From Trichomonas tenax (taxonomy: Eukaryota; Parabasalia; Trichomonadida; Trichomonadidae): a DNA stretch of 15,986 nucleotides. The DNA lies in assembly GCA_023091735.1 (NCBI GenBank), contig JALKBU010001139.1, positions 1 through 15,986 on the forward strand, written 5' to 3'. Shown here in pieces: positions 1-7,747 of this stretch (its first letter is position 1; each line of letters starts with the position of its first letter). The notes beneath the pieces are model-generated. The model did no database searches. It had not been told where the DNA came from and saw only the letters and a program-made list of their open reading frames with translations. The position numbers were made by a program, and so were the translations under genes.

Positions 1-2
1 AA

Positions 3-749
3 ACAAAAATAAACTTCATTAATGATATTGATGCGATGAGATACATAAATAAGAATTATAATGAAATCATTAAGTTCGAAGAATTGGATGGATCCGATAA
101 AATCATATTTAAGACTCAGAAAAGCATTTGCAGACATTTTAATTTCTGCCACATGGGTGTAAATATATTATCATTGAGTAAAAGAATTATGAATGAAGTA
201 ATATGCACTGCCGAAGATATTGGTATCAAAATTTTCATAACTGATACAGATTCTATGCATTTATATGATAAAGAAATTCCAAGACTTGCAGAAGAGTTTA
301 AGAAGAGATATGGAAGAGAATTAATCGGTAAGAATTTAGGTCGATTTCATTCAGACTTTGCTGAAATCACTAAAGATCATCATTCATTCGCTTATAAATC
401 TAATTTTGTCGGAAAGAAGTCTTACATTGACCAACTCACAAATGATTTAAACGAAGTTGCCTTTCATTGCAGACTAAAGGGAGTAAAGCAGGATGTCATC
501 ACTATTACAGCTAATGAAATGTTTCCTGATGCTTTACAATGTGTTTACGATCCAAAAAGAAATATTCATTTTCCTGTTGGAACTTATGATAAAGACAGTG
601 ATTTTTCATTGATGTTATTATATAAAGCCTTATATGATGGTGATGAAATAACATTTGATTTATGTAGGAGTAGCAAACCATGCTTTGATCGTAAATTTGA
701 TTTTATTGTTGAGACAAAGAATAAATTTATTCGTAAGCTTAAATTTTAA
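3..749 (+). CDS. Family B DNA polymerase, C-terminal part (Maverick/Polinton type), partial
   Basis: The reading frame is open to the left window edge, so the true start lies outside; the ATG at 36 is internal. From that ATG, residues 66-73 (IFITDTDS) match polymerase motif C, whose two Asp (D70 and D72) bind catalytic metal. The usual YxDTDS Tyr is replaced by Ile/Thr. Upstream, residues 39-54 (around MGVNILSLSKRIMNEV) fit the helix that precedes motif C in protein-primed B polymerases, and CRLKGVKQDVI further on fits the conserved KG segment behind it. In Mavericks this enzyme copies the linear element from a protein primer. The stop overlaps the 3' end of the convergent penton-like gene by 11 bases. 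Exonuclease and motif A/B regions are not in view, so integrity cannot be judged. The family call is firm; assignment to a Maverick rests on the neighbours. Confidence 0.82.
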   Translation, partial: TKINFINDIDAMRYINKNYNEIIKFEELDGSDKIIFKTQKSICRHFNFCHMGVNILSLSKRIMNEVICTAEDIGIKIFITDTDSMHLYDKEIPRLAEEFKKRYGRELIGKNLGRFHSDFAEITKDHHSFAYKSNFVGKKSYIDQLTNDLNEVAFHCRLKGVKQDVITITANEMFPDALQCVYDPKRNIHFPVGTYDKDSDFSLMLLYKALYDGDEITFDLCRSSKPCFDRKFDFIVETKNKFIRKLKF

Positions 750-1452
750 GTAAATCTTTTTCGTATATTACTTCAACCGTTAAATTAATAGGTGATTTTA
801 ATTTAATGGGGACATTAAACGAATCCACTAACGTAAAAGATAAATTCAAAAGGTCAAACGAATTTATTTTTACATAATTACCGGGGTCTTTAAAGATTAA
901 AGGAAGAAAGGGGGTAAATAATCCTATTATGTTATAACAAATAGAAACGTATTCAAGAGTTGATGAAGTATTAATTCCCACAACGTTTGAAATTCTTGAA
1001 CGAATGAATAAATTATTTCCAAAGTTAATATAAGGAACTGATTTAGAAACGTATTTATGACCGTTTGACTTAATCGGGAAATTTTCGAAATATAAACCAA
1101 GTAATAATTTTACTCTATGGCTTGCGTCTATAATTTCAAAGTCTTTATTAGAAGTGAATGATAAAGTTGATGCTTCGGTTAATTCAACGTTTACAAATCC
1201 AGCGAGTAATAAATTTAAATCTTCCGCTAATGTCTCGATTTCATAACTTGTCTTTTCTTTAAATTTAAATGTTCTTGTGTTGTTTTCTACTTTTATTTTT
1301 ATAAAATCTGTTTCATCAGTTATAATAAACGATGTAATCGTCGAAAAGTTCTTTATACGAAACATTAATGGTTCAGTTGTTGCTATAGGAATACCAGAAA
1401 ATTTTAAAGAGGCATAATCACTGGGATCATTTGATTTCAAATAATACAACAT
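739..1452 (-). CDS. Putative minor capsid (penton-like) protein
   Basis: 237 residues starting at an ATG (complement of 1450-1452), 18 bp from the divergent tail-fibre start. No transmembrane segment; many alternating beta-like stretches. Two patterns recall minor capsid (penton) proteins of Polintons and adinto-like elements: a central SYEIETLAEDLN...LLAGF block followed by KDFEIIDASHRVKLLLGLYF (compare the usual 'dF.i..s.R.a.lLGf' pattern), and a C-terminal LVDSFNVPIKL...LTVEVIYE block like the 'D..G.pi.l......l.i' ending. If right, it forms the vertices of the icosahedral shell. It is convergent with the polymerase gene and divergent from the tail-fibre gene, as expected for a compact virus-like element. 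The frame is intact, unlike the capsid pieces downstream. The pattern match was made by eye, so the family call is moderate; that this is a real gene is well supported. Confidence 0.55.
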   Translation of the reverse strand: MLYYLKSNDPSDYASLKFSGIPIATTEPLMFRIKNFSTITSFIITDETDFIKIKVENNTRTFKFKEKTSYEIETLAEDLNLLLAGFVNVELTEASTLSFTSNKDFEIIDASHRVKLLLGLYFENFPIKSNGHKYVSKSVPYINFGNNLFIRSRISNVVGINTSSTLEYVSICYNIIGLFTPFLPLIFKDPGNYVKINSFDLLNLSFTLVDSFNVPIKLKSPINLTVEVIYEKDLLKI

Positions 1453-1455
1453 TTT

Positions 1456-1467
1456 TTATTCATATTA
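1456..1467 (+). promoter_or_regulatory. Initiator-like TCATATT in an 18-bp divergent spacer
   Basis: The whole space between the two opposing ATGs is 1453-1470. It holds TCATATT (A of the TCA at 1462, 9 bases before the tail-fibre ATG), matching the trichomonad initiator TCA(+1)-pyrimidine-A/T. The same TCATATT stands before the gene at 5471. Use as a transcription start is inferred. Confidence 0.55.
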
Positions 1468-1470
1468 AAA

Positions 1471-4167
1471 ATGTCAATTAACGAATATTCTTATCAAAGC
1501 GAACGAAGCAAGTGTTTGTATTTCAGTAAGTATAAATTAACATTCAACAGTGAATCATTAATAATCAGTGATGGTAAAACTAGTAAAAGAATATATTTTG
1601 ACCAGCATGATTCATTCGATCCAAAAACAACGATTGCATCTGTTCCTTTTATAAATAATGAGACAATTGAATTCAGAGATTCTACTGTTGATGATTCAAT
1701 AGTAGCAGTATTAAACGAAATCATTTATCTTATTGATTTTGCGACAACAAATTTTAAAATAATTGACAGTATTGAATTATTAAAACCATTAAAAATTAAT
1801 GATAAAATAATTGATGGAGTTGCGGGCAAACATGAACACGTAAATTTAATGAGTTTGGAATATTATGAAGAACATAAAGAAGAATTGAAAGGAGATAAAG
1901 GCGAAAGAGGAGAGAAAGGTGATAAGGAAGAGAAAGGAGATACGGGTCCACAGGGCACTCCAGGTCGTGATGGATTAGATGGTAAGGATGGTGAAGATGG
2001 GGCTTTCGCAAGAGGATGGATCTGGGATTTAATAAATACTGGTCTCACTGCTGCATCATTTGCGGCTTTACAATATCAGGTGACACAACTTTCAGCATTT
2101 ATGGCTAAAGCAGAAGGATTGGATACGTTAAGGGCTGTGTTAAATACAATATCGACTGGTAATGATGTTTTCAGTAGCTTATCAACATGGGTTCAAAGAA
2201 TTGATGATTTCACACATACAATGACTGGAATCGTTAACGGTTTAGAGGATAGTATAGGTGTTACCAATAATGCACTGAATCAATTCACGACTTTCGTAAA
2301 TGAAACTAACAGAGCAACACAGAACGCAATTTCAAGTGTTGAATCACTAACTGGTCAGGTAATGGATAGTCATTTAAGTCTATTTCAACGTGTTCAGTGG
2401 TTTTTACAGAATTTATCACATGTTGGTACTAATGTCACACCTCGTAGTGTAAGATTAAGAGATGGTAATGAAACACATGAAGAGGAACGGGCTGAAAGCC
2501 CTGAGGCACTTGGTGCCGAAATACATGAACTCACAATTGCTGAAAAATTTAATAAATTATATCCTCGTTACGGTGTGTTATTAAATTATATCAATAAAGT
2601 TATAAAAGATAACAACATAACGTTTGAAGGAACAGAAAGAAATAATGATTTAACTATTACATTCACAGTTGCTGAGTTGTTGCGTCAGATATGTTTAATC
2701 AATGATAATTTAACATCTTTCACGAAATACCCCGATAATCACGACACTGAATTTTTAGAAGAAACACAAGAACAAACAAATATAAAAGTGGGTAAAATAT
2801 ATACTCAGGAAATAAATATTAATGATAAAGACTTAATGTCAGAATTAAATAATAAGGCAAATGTCAACCATGAACATCAAAACATCGAACACTTAACGGT
2901 TCATGAAATTAAGGGATTTATGAAAGAAGGAAGAGAAGGTGAAACAATTAAAAATGAAGATGGAACTGAAACTATTATACCACCAGAATCTCCTACATAT
3001 GTTATTCCTGAATTCACGGATGGATTAGAAACAAAGGCGATATTAATTAAAAACAATAATGAGATAATTGATGTTCAACAGTCATTAAACAATAAAGCTG
3101 ATAAACTAATTACTGATACCTTAACATCAAATTTAGCGGATGTAATGAATAAATTAAATGATAAAGCAGATAAAGAACAATTAGATTATAACATTCATGA
3201 ACTATCGTCAAGAATTGAACAAGGAATCATTGACGTTAAGAATAAATTAAATGATAAAGCATCGACGTTAGATTTGACAGAAGCATTAAATAAAATTGAA
3301 ACAAAGGCAGATAAAACAGAAGTTAAAAATGATGTGCAAACAATTAATAACACATTACGAACTAAAGCTGATAAAACAGAAATTCAAAAAGTTAATGATG
3401 ATTTGACTTATAACATTCATGAATTATCGTCAAGAATTGAACAAGGAATCATTAACGTTAAGAATAAATTAAATGATAAAGCAGATAAAGAACATACACA
3501 CGAAATAACAGATATTAATGGGTTAAACGAAAAATTAAATGAAATCGACACAGCAATAAACGCAAATGAAATTAAAGTTGATGATGTAATAATTAAGCAG
3601 GTATTGGGAACAGATGCGCCTTCAACTAATCCTGAAACTAGTGTTTGGAATTTATTAAAAACATTCAATAGGGAAATAATGAATTTAAAGAAGGATGTAT
3701 TAAATTCTAAATATGAATTATTAATGACAATTTATCCTGTTGGTTCAATTTACACATCAATGAATAACATAAATCCTGCTCAAATATTTGGTTTTGGTGA
3801 ATGGGAGCCAATAGTCGATCGTTTCTTATACTGCGCTAATTCATCAAGAGAAACAGGAGGAAGTAAAAAGATTTCAGTAAATAACTTACCTTCACACAAT
3901 CATTACTTTTCGGGTACAACATCAATGGCAGGAGTTCATACTCAATTAATAAGTAATAGAGGTTATTACGGTTGTGGTAACGGAGGAAAAGAAACGATTT
4001 CACGTTATGATATTTCATCAGATAACAGAGAATACAACACGGGTTTAATCATTGATCATGCAGGAAGTCACATTCATTCAGTTTACGGAAACACTGCCGA
4101 CACTGGTTCAGGTACTGATTACATGCCTCCATACATTACTGTTTACAAGTGGTATAGGGTTTATTAA
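1471..4167 (+). CDS. Phage-tail-fibre-like protein with collagen-like repeat and collar/tip domain
   Basis: 898 residues, intact. Order of parts: an N-terminal beta-rich head (about 1-125); a collagen-like Gly-X-Y run at 141-178 with 12 Gly triplets interrupted once (Glu at 153); Ala/Leu-rich helices (about 180-340); a long shaft (about 440-720) with repeated 'KADK..' and 'NIHELSSRIEQGI' units and HxH motifs (NHEH, EHTHEI) common in phage tail fibres; and a C-terminal tip (756-898) of the phage collar type. The tip starts PVGSIYTSMNN, contains FGFGEWEPI, LPSHNH (H809, H811) and HAGSHIH (H863, H867, H869), and ends PPYITVYKWYRVY. The His clusters resemble metal-binding HxH sites in trimeric fibre tips such as T4 gp12. 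The likely role is an attachment fibre on a Maverick virion, inferred from position between the penton-like gene and capsid remnants. The stop is TAAAT, which fits a trichomonad poly(A) signal overlapping the stop. Confidence 0.8.
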   Translation: MSINEYSYQSERSKCLYFSKYKLTFNSESLIISDGKTSKRIYFDQHDSFDPKTTIASVPFINNETIEFRDSTVDDSIVAVLNEIIYLIDFATTNFKIIDSIELLKPLKINDKIIDGVAGKHEHVNLMSLEYYEEHKEELKGDKGERGEKGDKEEKGDTGPQGTPGRDGLDGKDGEDGAFARGWIWDLINTGLTAASFAALQYQVTQLSAFMAKAEGLDTLRAVLNTISTGNDVFSSLSTWVQRIDDFTHTMTGIVNGLEDSIGVTNNALNQFTTFVNETNRATQNAISSVESLTGQVMDSHLSLFQRVQWFLQNLSHVGTNVTPRSVRLRDGNETHEEERAESPEALGAEIHELTIAEKFNKLYPRYGVLLNYINKVIKDNNITFEGTERNNDLTITFTVAELLRQICLINDNLTSFTKYPDNHDTEFLEETQEQTNIKVGKIYTQEININDKDLMSELNNKANVNHEHQNIEHLTVHEIKGFMKEGREGETIKNEDGTETIIPPESPTYVIPEFTDGLETKAILIKNNNEIIDVQQSLNNKADKLITDTLTSNLADVMNKLNDKADKEQLDYNIHELSSRIEQGIIDVKNKLNDKASTLDLTEALNKIETKADKTEVKNDVQTINNTLRTKADKTEIQKVNDDLTYNIHELSSRIEQGIINVKNKLNDKADKEHTHEITDINGLNEKLNEIDTAINANEIKVDDVIIKQVLGTDAPSTNPETSVWNLLKTFNREIMNLKKDVLNSKYELLMTIYPVGSIYTSMNNINPAQIFGFGEWEPIVDRFLYCANSSRETGGSKKISVNNLPSHNHYFSGTTSMAGVHTQLISNRGYYGCGNGGKETISRYDISSDNREYNTGLIIDHAGSHIHSVYGNTADTGSGTDYMPPYITVYKWYRVY
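3186..3483 (+). repeat. Two 76-bp direct repeats inside the fibre shaft
   Basis: 3186-3261 and 3408-3483 are 76 bp each, offset by 222 bp (74 codons, in frame), and differ at only two bases seen by eye. They encode the shaft unit around NIHELSSRIEQGI and NKLNDKA. Near identity at DNA level points to a recent duplication or gene conversion. Confidence 0.85.
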
Positions 4168-4588
4168 ATCCGAATAAATTTCTCTCATAACCACTAAAAT
4201 TAATTTTCAAAATTTCCTTACCCTCATTTCTTTTCGCTTTCTTTTTTTAGTTAGTTAGTCATAAATTATTTTTAAAACTGAATAAATTTCTCTCATAACC
4301 ACTAAAATTAATTTTCAAATTTCTTACTTCATAAATTCCTTGCCCTTCGGGCGTGGGCGAAGCCCTTCGCTTTCTTTTCTTAGTTAATTAGTTAGTCATA
4401 AATTATTTTCAAAACTGATCAGATTTTATAAAGTCAGGAGTTTTAAAATAAAATTAACGTTGATTTTGTAAGAAATTCAAAAATTTATTTTCTATATGGG
4501 GGCCTAACTTGTAAAATTAATTCTGTCATAAATATTAGTATTAATAAATTACTCGTTTTATAATTTGTGAGTTCGGTAATTATTTAAA
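4168..4588. repeat. Spacer behind the fibre gene: tandem block A (x2), GC-rich mini-hairpins, block B
   Basis: No gene is seen here. Block A (starting GAATAAATTTCTCTCATAA and ending near TAGTCATAAATTATTTT) occurs at 4172-4279 and again from 4280 to about 4416, offset 108 bp; a third diverged copy follows the second fibre end at about 6213-6320. The second copy carries an unusual GC-rich insert near 4340-4370, with GCCC-TTC-GGGC and GGGC-GAA-GCCC mini-hairpins. Block B (about 4424-4515, including CTATATGGGGGCCTAACTTG) recurs at about 6324-6424. It may hold the 3' processing signals of the fibre gene and the promoter of the capsid gene; that role is inference. Confidence 0.8.
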
Positions 4589-4637
4589 AAGATGTTCGCA
4601 GAACTCGAGGCGAAGACTCGAGTTCTGCGAACATCTT
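4589..4637. repeat. Perfect 21-bp inverted repeat with 7-nt loop
   Basis: Arms 4589-4609 and 4617-4637 are exact reverse complements, loop 4610-4616 (GCGAAGA). Each arm contains TTCGCAGAACTCGAG. A diverged, weaker copy lies at 6459-6505. It coincides with a 17-codon ORF (4592-4645). Strong cruciform or hairpin potential is seen directly; its function is unknown. Confidence 0.9.
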
Positions 4638-4645
4638 ATTACTAA
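4592..4645 (+). CDS. 17-codon ORF at the head of the capsid gene (uORF or detached capsid N-terminus)
   Basis: ATG at 4592, TAA at 4643-4645. It starts Met-Phe-Ala-Glu and ends Leu-Arg-Thr-Ser-Tyr-Tyr. The diverged second copy at 6460-6513 keeps the same length, start, ending pattern (Leu-Arg-Thr-Tyr-His-Tyr) and stop, although the middle differs. The capsid-like frame continues immediately afterwards in another phase (open from 4588, no ATG). It is either the real capsid N-terminus separated by a frame break, or a short upstream ORF. Translation is not proven. Confidence 0.4.
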   Translation: MFAELEAKTRVLRTSYY

Positions 4646-5338
4646 CTTATGTACCCTCAAAAGATCCAGCGTCACCGAAAGACATTAATGCTAATTCTTA
4701 TACAACATTTAATATTAGCCCTAAGGGTGAAAATGTGATTGATTTATATAATACTAATCTATTATTTACATATAAAGGAACTTATAAACTTACTACAAAA
4801 GTTGATGCTTCAGCTATTCCAAACACAAATAACCCCGCTATATGGATAGGTTGTGATGACTCAGTTTATTTCGCTGGATCTTATCAAATCCTTGCTAATG
4901 GCAGATCTGTATATTCCACTGATAATGCAGTCTTTGAATCATATATAATATCAAATAGTGGAACAACTGAAACGGTTAAAAAAAGTTGATGTGTTCAGTA
5001 AAACAAGACATGCTAACGTTTGGAAGAGAGTAAATACTGTCAGATCTGGTCAGGTTGTCGATTGTGGAGGTAAAGTCGCTAATTCTGAAATTAATGTCGA
5101 AATACCTTTAAAGCTTCCTGTTAGAAAATTTTTGCCATTCGAAGCGATAAGATTTATTCCTGACTTTGCAGGTAATATTCAAATCAAAGTTAAGTTCACA
5201 AGTGATGCTTTACAAGTTTGCCCTCTTTCTGTTGAGGATTGCTTAATCACACCTAACAATGTTGCTAAAGTCAAAACGTATCCAAAACTTACTAATCACT
5301 TTGTTCCATGGTCTCAAGAATTCACAATGATTACATGA
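4645..5338 (+). pseudogene. Probable major capsid protein gene, N-terminal part, frame-broken
   Basis: The protein-like signal runs in one phase from about 4645 to the stop at 4987-4989, then continues in the next phase to the stop at 5336-5338. The switch falls on a run of seven A (4978-4984): one A fewer would join the two. No in-phase ATG precedes the first part, so a second phase break lies near 4643 behind the 17-codon ORF. The segment VEIPLKLPVRKFLPFEAIRF and the following PDFAGNIQIKVKFTSDAL resemble the conserved core of double-jelly-roll capsid proteins of Mavericks. These form the hexameric shell units. The sequence after 5338 belongs to another gene, so the 3' half is missing here; a similar later portion appears at 6712-7179. 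The capsid call is by pattern and context. Confidence 0.6.
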
Positions 5339-5452
5339 TCCATTACTCACAGTTTCCGCTAACTTAGATATTTGACTAAATGATACAGTGTTTTTATTCA
5401 TTGCCATCAATGCTAACTCTCTATTTTTCGCAATTTCATTTTCTAAATTCAT
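5339..5452 (-). pseudogene. 5' fragment of an unknown Maverick gene
   Basis: On the minus strand an ATG at 5452 opens a frame starting MNLENEIAKNRELALM, about 38 charged, helix-prone residues long. It then runs into the antisense of the capsid fragment, so a junction lies at about 5335-5345. Its ATG is again exactly 18 bp from an opposing ATG (5471), the same layout as the pair at 1452/1471. That spacing is the main reason to believe it was a gene start. No function can be given. Confidence 0.4.
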
Positions 5453-5457
5453 ATTTT
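5446..5457 (+). promoter_or_regulatory. Initiator-like TCATATT before the 5471 gene
   Basis: TCATATT with the A of TCA at 5451, 20 bases before the ATG at 5471, inside or next to an 18-bp divergent spacer (5453-5470). It repeats the arrangement at 1453-1470. Confidence 0.5.
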
Positions 5458-5470
5458 TAATAATATTAAA

Positions 5471-6115
5471 ATGTTCAATTCTCAAAATAATTTAAGTAAA
5501 AGAGCATCAGCGAAAGCTATTGAAGAAATATTTACCGATAACGACGTTGTAAAAAATGGTTCGGGTATTTCCGTTTCATACACGAGAGAAGTTGGTTTTA
5601 GTTTTCATTATCCTATGCGTTGGTTAAATGATAGTTCGGAAATGAAGGCAATAGGTTTAAGAAAATGTAAAATAATTCCTACATCTCACGTTTTCAAATT
5701 AACGTATCAATATCAATATAAAATTAATGGTCAAATAACAGCAGGCCCTAATAAAGTTATAAGAGTTTCAGTAACGCCAGACAATAATTTAGATGACATT
5801 ATTGTATTTATTTTGAATTTAGTAAATTCTCATATGGCAACAAAAACGCCAAATACTCTATTAAATCTTCCGAATGAATTTAATTATCGAACGGGAGAAT
5901 TCGAATTTACTCTATTTTATGAAGGTGAAGGTGTTACAGATTGTAAATTTAATTTCAAGAATTCAAATGAAAATGATGATATTAATTTGGAATTCTTCCT
6001 TAAATTCTTGAATCAAGAACGAGGTAATGAAAATAAAACAAAACTTTCAACACCAACGGATTCAATGAATTTTTTTGATGTTTGGGATAGAAAAAGTTTG
6101 ATATTTCATTCTTAG
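5471..6115 (+). pseudogene. Putative Maverick virion protein, 3'-truncated
   Basis: 214 codons from an ATG behind an initiator-like TCATATT. The N-terminus is Ser/Lys-rich; from about residue 35 it is beta-rich, without membrane segments: SYTREVGFSFHYPMRWLND, then SSEMKAIGLRKCKIIP, and DNNLDDIIVFILNLVN. The 'F..P..L......aigL' and 'dDI...i..iN' patterns recall small jelly-roll or penton-like proteins of Polintons, but I do not recognise the family. The frame ends TAG at 6113-6115, and two bases later the sequence becomes the 3' end of a tail-fibre gene, so the stop is probably created by a junction at about 6108-6117 and the true C-terminus is lost. It could be a second minor capsid protein. 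Confidence 0.5.
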
Positions 6116-6116
6116 T

Positions 6117-6218
6117 GATGATACACATAGTGTTTATGGTAATACTCAAAATACAGGAAACGGTACTGATTACATGCCTCCATACATTACTGTTTACGCA
6201 TTCGTAAGGGTTGAATAA
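6117..6218 (+). pseudogene. 3' remnant of a second tail-fibre gene
   Basis: The 33 codons in phase with 6120-6122 read ...THSVYGNTQNTGNGTDY then MPPYITVYAFVRVE and stop TAA at 6216-6218. This parallels residues from about 869 to the end of the intact fibre protein (HSVYGNTADTGSGTDYMPPY...). Differences such as AFVRVE against KWYRVY show a diverged relative, not a recent copy. The spacer that follows is also the fibre-gene type (TAAAT stop, then block A). Confidence 0.85.
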
Positions 6219-6711
6219 ATTTCTCTCATAATCACTAAAATTATTTTTTCAAATTTCTTAACTTATAAATCCTTTCGCTTTCTTTCATTATTTAGTTAGT
6301 CAAAAATTATTTTTAAAAAACTGAATAGATTTTATAAAGTCGTTAGTTTCAAAATTAATAATAACGTTAATTTTGTAAGCAATTTCAAAATTTTATTCTC
6401 TATATGGGGGGACCCTAGCTTGTACTAATAACTCTGATGTGTAAATATAATATAAAAAGATGTTTGCAGAAGACATGGCGCAGTCGTGGATTCTGCGAAC
6501 ATATCATTACTAACTCTTTTAGATTTATTAAAAAAACTAAATTTTTAAAAATTAAACTTAATTTTTGTAATGTTGTCAAAATGTCATATTGTCAGTGTTT
6601 TTCGGTAGAGTTGTTTGACCCTAGCCACCCTAGACAGTATAAATTTTTAAAAATTAAAATTAATTTTTGAATTAACGATTTCAATCAAATTTTAAGCAAA
6701 TGAAACAGTAA
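6219..6711. repeat. Second copy of fibre-capsid spacer with degenerate hairpin
   Basis: Block A (to about 6320) and block B (about 6324-6424, with CTATATGGGGGGACCCTAGC) match the spacer at 4168-4588. The hairpin equivalent is 6459-6471 against 6491-6505 (GATGTTTGCAGAA and TTCTGCGAACATATC), covering a 17-codon ORF at 6460-6513. After it the sequence departs from the first copy; an AT-rich direct repeat (6539-6567 and 6641-6669, offset 102) follows. No convincing gene is seen in 6514-6711. Confidence 0.75.
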
Positions 6712-7179
6712 ATAATATTTAATGATGTTCAGCTATTTATGGGAGCTTATGGTACAATTACATCAGAACCTGAATCTACAAATAACCCAACATATTATGA
6801 AATTGTATCTAATGCATGTAATACTAATAATGGTATGATTGGATTTAATGTCGATGTCATGAAGTCATTAACAACATTAGCGAATGAAGACAAGGGTTAT
6901 GTCAGTAATGATACCACTCATTTCTTAATGGGATTTCCAACAGAGACTGACTTTACATTCCAGCAGGGACAGGCTTCAAATTCCCCGATTACTTATAAAT
7001 TGACTGTTACAACATTGCAGGATGACACACCATTTAAAGAGAAGCCACAAATTGGATTCTTGAGGCATTGCTGTTTTGCAATTCAGGCAAGACCGAATGG
7101 ACCACCAGATATTAGAATTTTTGGCGCGCCAAAATACCTGACATGTAAATTGTCAAGTTGTCAAATTAACAAATTATAA
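6712..7179 (+). pseudogene. Second capsid-like fragment
   Basis: The frame opens after a TAA at 6709-6711 and ends at TAA 7177-7179; the ATG at 6739 seems internal because coherent sequence (NDVQLFMGAYG) begins before it. Residues such as LMGFPTETDFTFQQGQASNS, the following PITYKLTV and FAIQARPNGPPDIRIF have the look of the later part of a Maverick capsid (receptor of the second jelly roll). The last about 13 residues (after APKYLT) are low-information and may lie beyond the element. No start or promoter is visible, so it is taken as a fragment. It may complement the 3' half missing at 5338, but from a different copy. The capsid call is tentative. Confidence 0.45.
7119..7134. promoter_or_regulatory. 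Perfect 16-bp palindrome TTTTGGCGCGCCAAAA
   Basis: This is an exact palindrome with an 8-bp GC core in AT-rich DNA, near the end of the capsid-like fragment. It equals a symmetric E2F/DP-type site (TTTSSCGC on each strand). Coding DNA covers it here, so it may be chance. Confidence 0.35.
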
Positions 7180-7747
7180 CATCAAAGAAATGCAATAAAA
7201 TATGCAGTGCTTAACATATATAAGTATCAATAATCACATACCCTTATATATCTGTATCACCTAATAAGATTATATATGTATAATAAGTATGATTGCAGGA
7301 TATCAGATCTAATTCTATTTATCGATAAGCTTTTGATGCATATCTCATAGTCAGGATTGTGCACAATATACATATTATTAGTAGAGTTTTCGGCTTGAGT
7401 CTATAAGTCATCGCTATAAAAACTTTTCTAAAGCGATTTTTTTTATACACTTAAAAAATATGCTGAATAAAATATAAGTTTTAGATGAAGAAAATTACAT
7501 TTCTCATGAATTAAATCCGAAAATTGTGCTTTTAAATATACAATTTGGTTGATTTTTAGATTATAAAAATGATAATACAGCTATAAAAGATTTTTAAGAG
7601 AAAGTATGTTAAAAAAATTATTGTTTGTTATCCAATCGTTTTTTATCGATTTAGAGTGTCTGTTTGTGCATATATCCCTTCAGTCAATGAAAAACTAGTG
7701 GAGAGCATACATGAATTCTTCGATTCTCTCCCAATTTCATCGCAATC

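Noticed and set aside
1796..2048. Minus-strand frames antisense to the collagen-like run (Pro/Leu/Ser-rich)
   Set aside because: They mirror the Gly-X-Y codons of the fibre gene; low complexity and no start context.
3417..4018. Minus-strand frames inside the fibre gene
   Set aside because: Shadows of the well-supported plus-strand gene.
4641..4646. ACTAAC after both 17-codon ORFs as an intron branch site (also 6509-6514)
   Set aside because: No trichomonad-type GTATGT donor was found upstream in either spacer, and copy 1 lacks a clear AG acceptor at the fixed distance; kept only as a remark.
6437..6670. 77-residue plus-strand frame across the second hairpin
   Set aside because: No ATG-supported conserved counterpart in the first copy; runs through AT-rich repeats in another phase than the 17-codon ORF.
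7296..7340. GATATC, AGATCT, ATCGAT-AAGCTT cluster resembling a cloning-vector polylinker
   Set aside because: Only short restriction-site words match; flanking DNA is AT-rich and unlike vector sequence.
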